DNA of 64,000 bases from Pseudomonas sp. CC120222-01a (GTDB lineage: Bacteria > Pseudomonadota > Gammaproteobacteria > Pseudomonadales > Pseudomonadaceae): positions 1 through 64,000 of the forward strand of contig NZ_QEQQ01000024.1 of the NCBI RefSeq assembly GCF_003097235.1, given 5' to 3'. Each line of letters starts with the position of its first letter. Positions within the stretch are counted from its first letter, which is position 1. The notes below the pieces were generated by a model. That model was not told where the DNA came from. It saw nothing but the letters and a program-made list of their open reading frames with translations, and did no database searches. A program made the position numbers and the translations under genes. Below are positions 59,203 to 64,000 of this stretch, piece after piece.

Positions 59203-60255
59203 TCAGGCAGAAAAAACCATACAGACCGGACTGCCGGTCGAAACCGAAAAGCCCGTTTTGCTCAAGCGTCCATGCTGCGCATCGACTGCCAGTGCAACGA
59301 TGCTGTCGCTGTCTTCGTTGAGGGCGAAGACGAAGCGCTGGTTGGGGGTCAAGGCAAAGAATCGTGGCGTGCGCCCGGCAGTGGGCGCCACATCGACCAA
59401 GGTCAACAGGCCGCTATGGGCGTCAATGGCGAACACCGCGATACTGTCGTAGCCGCGGTTGGAGGCGTAGAGAAAACGCCCACTGCGGTCCACTTCGATC
59501 TCAGAGGCGCGGCTGTTACCGGTGTACGTCGTCGGCAGCGACGACACCACTTGCAGCGGCTCCAGGGCGCCGTTATGGGCATCGAAACGGTAGCTGGTCA
59601 CGGTCGAATCCAGCTCGTTGATCACGAAGGCCAATGGCGCGCTCGGGTGCAATGCAAGATGCCGGGGCCCTGCGCCCTCCCGGCTGGCCACGAAGGGCTG
59701 CTCGCCGGGGATCAGCTTGCCGCTTTCGAAGCGGAAGGTGAACACCCGGTCCAGGCCCTTGTCCGGCACCAGGACGAAATTGCCCGAGGCATCAAACGGG
59801 TTGAAGTGCGGCTTGGCGAACGGCTGTTCGACTCGGTGCGGCCCTACGGGCCCTTCAAGCTGCACCAGTTGGCTGACCTCGCCGAGGCTGCCGTCAAGAT
59901 TGACGTCAAGTACGGCCAGGGTGCCGGTGATATGGTTGGACACCACCATGAACCGTTCGGTCGGGTCCAGTGCCAGGTGCACCGGGTTACGCCCTTCGCA
60001 ACTCTGCGTATTGATCAGGCTCAGCGTGCCGTCGCGCGGCTCGACCGCAAACGCACTGACTTCGCTGCGGTCGCCATGCACGGTATACAGCCGATCACCG
60101 GCGCGACTGAGGGCCAGGAATGATGGATTGACCAAGTCGCCAACGACCTGGACCAGCTCCAGGGTACCGATCTGCTGATCGACCCGGTAGACCGTGATGC
60201 CATCACCCCGGGCGTTTCGCTCACGCGTGGTGCGCGATCCGACATAGGCATACAT
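59203..60255 (-). CDS. Seven-bladed beta-propeller lactonase (Pgl-like)
   Basis: A 350-aa protein of the lactonase/6-phosphogluconolactonase (YbhE) propeller family. Repeats run through the whole length, e.g. YVGSRTTRERNARGDGITVY, NPSFLALSRAGDRLYTVHGD, GRNPVHLALDPTERFMVVSN and SEIEVDRSGRFLYASNRGYD. It should open a lactone of a sugar acid or related organic acid. There is no signal peptide, so it acts in the cytoplasm. ATG at 60255 follows GGGAGAAA. Neighbouring transporter and aconitase-type gene suggest a lactone intermediate in the pathway served by this cluster. Confidence 0.85.
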   Translation of the reverse strand: MYAYVGSRTTRERNARGDGITVYRVDQQIGTLELVQVVGDLVNPSFLALSRAGDRLYTVHGDRSEVSAFAVEPRDGTLSLINTQSCEGRNPVHLALDPTERFMVVSNHITGTLAVLDVNLDGSLGEVSQLVQLEGPVGPHRVEQPFAKPHFNPFDASGNFVLVPDKGLDRVFTFRFESGKLIPGEQPFVASREGAGPRHLALHPSAPLAFVINELDSTVTSYRFDAHNGALEPLQVVSSLPTTYTGNSRASEIEVDRSGRFLYASNRGYDSIAVFAIDAHSGLLTLVDVAPTAGRTPRFFALTPNQRFVFALNEDSDSIVALAVDAQHGRLSKTGFSVSTGSPVCMVFSA

Positions 60256-60373
60256 AGGGTTTTTCTCCCGTGGCAAATGCGTTTCAGAGGGGTGTGGGGC
60301 CGTTCGACAGGCAGCCGCACCCCGCGCGGAGACATCTGTGCCTCCGCCGTTGTAGGAGCGATCGGGTTATTCG

Positions 60374-63046
60374 TCAGTGGCGGGTACGCTTGACGACCTT
60401 GCGAATCACGTAGGGCAGCACGCCGCCATTGGTCAGGTAGCGAATTTCCTGAAGCGAGTCGATACGGGCGATCACCTGCCGTTCATCCTGCGAGCCGTCT
60501 GCACGTCGCACCACCAGGCCGATGCGGTTGTCACCCACCGTCAGCTCATCGAGGCCGGCGAAGTCGAAGTGCTCGCTGCCGTCGAGGTCCAGGTCATCCA
60601 CGCCCTGCCCTTCTTCGAACAGCAAAGGCAGCACGCCCATGCCGATCAGGTTGCTGCGGTGGATTCGCTCGATACTGCGCGCCACCACCGCACGCACACC
60701 CAGCAAGGCCTGCGCCTTCGCCGCCCAATCGCGACTGGAGCCTGCGCCGTAGTTGATACCGGCAAAGATCACCATCGGCGTACCGGTATAGCTCTGTGCT
60801 GCGTCGTACAGCGGCAGGCATTGACTGTGATCGGCGTTCCAAGCCCAGGCGCCCGGACCTGGTTGCTGCTCACCCAGCAGGCGATTCCTCACCGATTTGT
60901 TGGTGAAGGCGCCGCGCAACATCACTTCGTGATTGCTACGGCGGGTGGAGTATTGATTGAGGTCCTGAGGGTCTTCACCACGCTCCAACAGCCATTCGCC
61001 CGCCTGGCTGTTCGCCGGAATCGCGCCAGCCGGCGAGATGTGATCGGTCGTGACGTTATCGCCCAGGACCATCAGCGCCCGTGCGCCCTGGATAGCCAGG
61101 CTGGCTTTCGGCTCGGCCTGAATGTCGGCCAAGTACTGTGGACGGCGCAGGTAAGTCGAACGGGCATCCCACGGGAACTGCACGCTGCCTTCGGCCGACA
61201 GAGCCTGCCAGTGGTGGGTGCCGTCCCAGACCGTGGCCAGGCGCTGCTGGAAGAATTCCGGCTTGACCACACGAGCGACCAGTGCCGCGACTTCCTCATC
61301 GGAGGGCATCAGATCATGCAGGTAGACAGGTTGACCTTGAGCATCCTGGCTCAGCGCTTCGCGAGTGAGGTCGGTCTCGATGGTGCCCGCGATGGCGAAC
61401 GCCACGCACAGGGCCGGCGAGGCCAAATATCCTGCTGGCACCTTTGGATTCACTCGGCCTTCAAAGTTGCGGTTACCCGAGAGCACCACCACTCCCTTGA
61501 GCCCTTGGTCGGCGAATGCCTCCACGTGCTCCTCAAGCTTGCCGGAGTTGCCGATACAGGTCATGCAGCCAAAACCGGCCAACTCGAAGCCCAGGGCGGA
61601 GAAGTCCTGCAGCAGGTCGGCCTCGGCCAGGTAATCGGCCACCACCTGGGAACCGGGTGACAGCGAGGTCTTGACCCACGGTTTGCGCTGCAGGCCCAGT
61701 CGACGGGCATTGCGCGCCAGCAAGCCGGCCTGGATCATTTGTGCCGGGTTGGCGGTATTGGTGCAACTGGTGATAGCCGAGATCACTACGGCGCCATGAC
61801 CAATCGATTGCCCGAAGGACGGCTCAACGAATTGCTGGGCCTGAGGGCCGGAGATCAGGTTGCCACCACCCAGCACTTCCTCCTTGAATGAAAGACCCGA
61901 GCGCGACAGCGGCTGACGCTGATGCGGCTGATACGGGCCAGCAACGCTCGGCTCGATGCTGGCTAGGTCAAGCTCGATAAGCTCGTCAAACTCAGGCTCC
62001 GGCAGATCATCGCGTCGGTACAGGGCCTGGATGTGCATGTAACTGGAGGCTTGCAGGCACAGCTCGGCACTGCGACCAGTGAGTTGCAAATAATCCAGCG
62101 TCTGGTCGTCGAACGGGAAGAACACCACAGTCGCACCGTACTCTGGCGCCATGTTCGATACCGTGCCACGCGCCGCCCAGCTCAGGGTAGTCAGGCCGGG
62201 GCCTGTAAATTCGACGAACTTGCCGACCACCGAACGCTTGCGCAGAATCTCGGCGACATGCAACGACAGGTCGGTGGCAGTGACGCCTGGGCGCAAGGTG
62301 TTGGTGACACGGAAACCGATCACTTGCGGGAAGTTGATCGGCACCGGCTCGCCGACCATCGCCGCCTGCCCTTCCAGACCACCCACGCCCCAGCCGAGCA
62401 CGCCGATGGCGTTGATCATTGGCGTATGGCTATCGGTAGCGACCATGTCGTCGGGGTGCAGCAGGGGCTGGCCATCTTCGGTGCGGCTCTCCCACACCAC
62501 TTTGGCCAGCGCCTCCATGTTCATCTGGTGGATGATGCCGGTGCCCGGCGGGATCACGCCGAAGTTGTCCAGGCTCTTCTGCGCCCACTTGATGAAGCGG
62601 TAGCGCTCACTGTTGCGGCGAAAATCGATGTCCAGATTCTTCTCGACCGCACCGGCCTCGGCGTAGCGCTCGACGATAACCGAGTGATCGATGGTCAGCA
62701 CTGCCGGAATCTGCGGATTCATAGCCGCAGGATCGCCACCCAGCTCGGCAACCACGTCGCGCATGCCGGCGAAGTCTGCCAGTGCCGGCAAACAAGTGGT
62801 GTCGTGGAACATCAGGCGATTGGGTTGAAACGGCACTTCACAGTCCGGCCCTTGGCCAATGGCACGGGCCAGCACTGGTTCCAGGGCCTCGGGCGTGCAG
62901 CGCGCAACGTTCTCCAGAAGAATGCGGATCGAATAGGGCAAACGCTGCAGCTGGCTCGGGCTTAGCAACTTTTTCAGGTCGACATAGGCAAAATGTTCCT
63001 GGTCAATTACCACACTGCTCATCAGGTCGCGGGCTGTCTCGGTCAT
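60374..63046 (-). CDS. AcnA-type aconitate hydratase paralogue
   Basis: An 890-aa [4Fe-4S] hydro-lyase of the AcnA/IRP type. Substrate and cluster motifs are IDHSVIVERY (about 119-128), ATDSHTPMINAIGVLGWGVG (about 203-222), TSCTNTANP (cluster Cys about 435) and GCMTCIGNSG (Cys about 493 and 496). The swivel domain has TTDHISPAGAIP and YGAGSSRDWAAK. Several usual AcnA spots differ (MFHDTTCLPALADFAGMRD where E. coli has MQDFTGVPAVVDLAAMR). So it may be a paralogue for a related tricarboxylate rather than the housekeeping enzyme. It lies 150 bases downstream of a LysR gene. Confidence 0.85.
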   Translation of the reverse strand: MTETARDLMSSVVIDQEHFAYVDLKKLLSPSQLQRLPYSIRILLENVARCTPEALEPVLARAIGQGPDCEVPFQPNRLMFHDTTCLPALADFAGMRDVVAELGGDPAAMNPQIPAVLTIDHSVIVERYAEAGAVEKNLDIDFRRNSERYRFIKWAQKSLDNFGVIPPGTGIIHQMNMEALAKVVWESRTEDGQPLLHPDDMVATDSHTPMINAIGVLGWGVGGLEGQAAMVGEPVPINFPQVIGFRVTNTLRPGVTATDLSLHVAEILRKRSVVGKFVEFTGPGLTTLSWAARGTVSNMAPEYGATVVFFPFDDQTLDYLQLTGRSAELCLQASSYMHIQALYRRDDLPEPEFDELIELDLASIEPSVAGPYQPHQRQPLSRSGLSFKEEVLGGGNLISGPQAQQFVEPSFGQSIGHGAVVISAITSCTNTANPAQMIQAGLLARNARRLGLQRKPWVKTSLSPGSQVVADYLAEADLLQDFSALGFELAGFGCMTCIGNSGKLEEHVEAFADQGLKGVVVLSGNRNFEGRVNPKVPAGYLASPALCVAFAIAGTIETDLTREALSQDAQGQPVYLHDLMPSDEEVAALVARVVKPEFFQQRLATVWDGTHHWQALSAEGSVQFPWDARSTYLRRPQYLADIQAEPKASLAIQGARALMVLGDNVTTDHISPAGAIPANSQAGEWLLERGEDPQDLNQYSTRRSNHEVMLRGAFTNKSVRNRLLGEQQPGPGAWAWNADHSQCLPLYDAAQSYTGTPMVIFAGINYGAGSSRDWAAKAQALLGVRAVVARSIERIHRSNLIGMGVLPLLFEEGQGVDDLDLDGSEHFDFAGLDELTVGDNRIGLVVRRADGSQDERQVIARIDSLQEIRYLTNGGVLPYVIRKVVKRTRH

Positions 63047-63196
63047 GCTCGTATCGCTCGGCTTTTTATAGTGTTAACAACGCTGGCTAAAGCAATCAGC
63101 CCTATTGATGAACCGATACTAAAAGCAGTCTGCCAAGATGAAAATTGGTCAATTACCACAACAGCGTTCTCCAAAGGAGAACGCTCATCAGTGGCT

Positions 63197-64000
63197 CTAA
63201 CTCAACATTTTCAGATGATCAACGAAGGTTCGTAGCGTAGGCGACGCGCCTTCCAACCTCAGCGCCAACAACAGCGTCCGCTTGGCCCAGGGCTCATTCA
63301 GCGTCACGGCCTTGATCTTGTGGCTGCGCAAGTATTGGGTGATCACGCTGCGCGGCAAGACCGCAACGCCCAGGCCGTTCGACACCATCCGGCACATGCA
63401 GTCGAAGCTACTGATGCGAATGCGCAGCTTCAGGGCCATACCCAGTTTGGTCGCCTCGCTGGTGAGCAGGGTGTGCATCGAGCTTTCCAGATGCGGCCCG
63501 ACCATTTCATGATCAAGCACTTCCCTGAAACTCACGTCCTTGAGTCTTGCCAGTGGATGACTGGCGGGGACCGCCAAGGTCAGCTCGTCATGCCGGTAAG
63601 GATAGGTATCCAGTCCCTGGGTCGAAGTCTGTGCAGCAACGATACCGAGATCTGCACGGCCGTCAGCGACTGCTCGAATTACCGCAGAACCCACTCGCTC
63701 CTCGATATCGAACTTGATCGCCGGATACAACAGGGAGAAACCCGCCAGGTCCTGCGGCAAGAACTGTGAGAGCGCCGAGGTGATGGCATGAATACGGATA
63801 TGGCCCTTGACCCCAGTGGCGTATCCGCTCAGCTCGGTATCAAGCTGGGCCATCGTCTGCTTGATCTGGCGGGCGTAGAACAACAACGATTGTCCGGCCG
63901 GGGTCAGATCGACCCCCCTGGCGTTGCGAACCAGCAGGGCCGATCCGATCTGCGCCTCCAGCTCGGTGATGCGCTTGCTGATCGCCGATACGGCTACATG
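63197..64000 (-). CDS. LysR-family regulator, 5' end beyond the window
   Basis: The frame is open from the stop at 63197 to the window edge, giving at least 267 residues. The visible part of the helix-turn-helix is VAVSAISKRITELEAQIGSA then LLVRNARGVDLTPAG, followed by the effector-binding domain (HIRIHAITSALSQFLPQDLA, PRSVITQYLRSHKI). Only about the first 25-30 residues are missing. It precedes the aconitase-type gene on the same strand with a 150-base gap and probably controls the acid catabolism cluster. Confidence 0.88.
   Translation of the reverse strand, partial: HVAVSAISKRITELEAQIGSALLVRNARGVDLTPAGQSLLFYARQIKQTMAQLDTELSGYATGVKGHIRIHAITSALSQFLPQDLAGFSLLYPAIKFDIEERVGSAVIRAVADGRADLGIVAAQTSTQGLDTYPYRHDELTLAVPASHPLARLKDVSFREVLDHEMVGPHLESSMHTLLTSEATKLGMALKLRIRISSFDCMCRMVSNGLGVAVLPRSVITQYLRSHKIKAVTLNEPWAKRTLLLALRLEGASPTLRTFVDHLKMLS

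Noticed and set aside
57806..59452. Long plus-strand open frame opposite the MFS transporter (about 550 codons)
   Set aside because: His/Asp/Gln-rich shadow without any domain; the minus strand encodes a clear ACS transporter.
1..64000. Search for CRISPR arrays, IS elements and intact tRNA or rRNA genes
   Set aside because: No regularly spaced repeats, transposase motifs with flanking inverted repeats, complete cloverleaf tRNA or rRNA segments were seen by eye.

Overview
The window looks like chromosomal DNA of a Pseudomonas putida-group bacterium. The reasons are high-GC coding bias, a MvaT-type nucleoid protein, an OprD porin, a putida-style REP hairpin, and an almost complete transfer operon of the PFL_46xx/47xx families first defined on Pseudomonas fluorescens island PFGI-1. 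No rRNA or intact tRNA gene is present. I see no CRISPR array, no insertion-sequence transposase and no integrase.

Left flank (1-7149). Two decayed gene ends come first: a frameshifted GntR/FCD regulator tail and a TonB-receptor tail. A small accessory block follows: secreted amidase (minus), 14-TM-type MFS exporter (minus), LysR regulator (minus) and, divergent from it, an NfsA-type nitroreductase (plus).

Mobile element core (7150-47875). This is an integrative conjugative element (ICE) of the PFGI-1/ICEclc/SPI-7 class. It opens with a regulatory and partition block: a 245-aa protein placed like BisR of ICEclc, AlpA, ParA, ParB, a DUF2857 protein and a STY4528-type protein. Next come DNA-processing genes (TIGR03761 family, DUF3158, SSB, an XRE regulator, topoisomerase III, DUF3577, RadC-like). 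The mating-pair apparatus runs from about 20250 to 42320: PilL-like lipoprotein, PFL_4693, lytic transglycosylase, PFL_4695, TraD coupling ATPase, PFL_4697, RAQPRD, PFL_4701-type to PFL_4706-type proteins, the VirB4/TraC ATPase, TraU-like, PFL_4711 and TraG-like. The tail carries DUF3742, DUF3085, an ArdC-like antirestriction protein, a MvaT-like silencer and the MobH relaxase TraI.

A minus-strand metabolic cargo interrupts the transfer operon at 26160-30016: an unrecognised 255-aa protein, a Rieske ferredoxin and a ferredoxin reductase, with a divergent MocR-type regulator. No oxygenase subunits accompany them.

Defence segment (48368-52446). Downstream of the relaxase, where an integrase is often found in this family, there is a two-gene operon resembling the GAPS4 anti-phage system (PD-(D/E)xK-like protein plus partner) and, facing it, an OLD-type ATPase/TOPRIM nuclease. 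The segment ends at 52943-53002 with a terminator and a short match to the 3' end of a serine tRNA. Just beyond lies a cytochrome c gene that has lost its 5' part and carries an in-frame stop. This looks like an island junction.

Right flank (53933-64000). Seven co-directional minus-strand genes follow: acetolactate-synthase-type enzyme, solute-binding-like protein, OprD porin, ACS-family MFS transporter, beta-propeller lactonase, AcnA-type aconitase and a LysR regulator that runs off the window. They suggest a LysR-controlled organic-acid uptake and catabolism cluster.

The most unusual items are the transfer-regulation block with two copies of a conserved dyad element far apart in the ICE, the Rieske cargo with a MocR regulator that lacks the expected PLP lysine, the GAPS4-like plus OLD pair, and the decayed tRNA-like junction.
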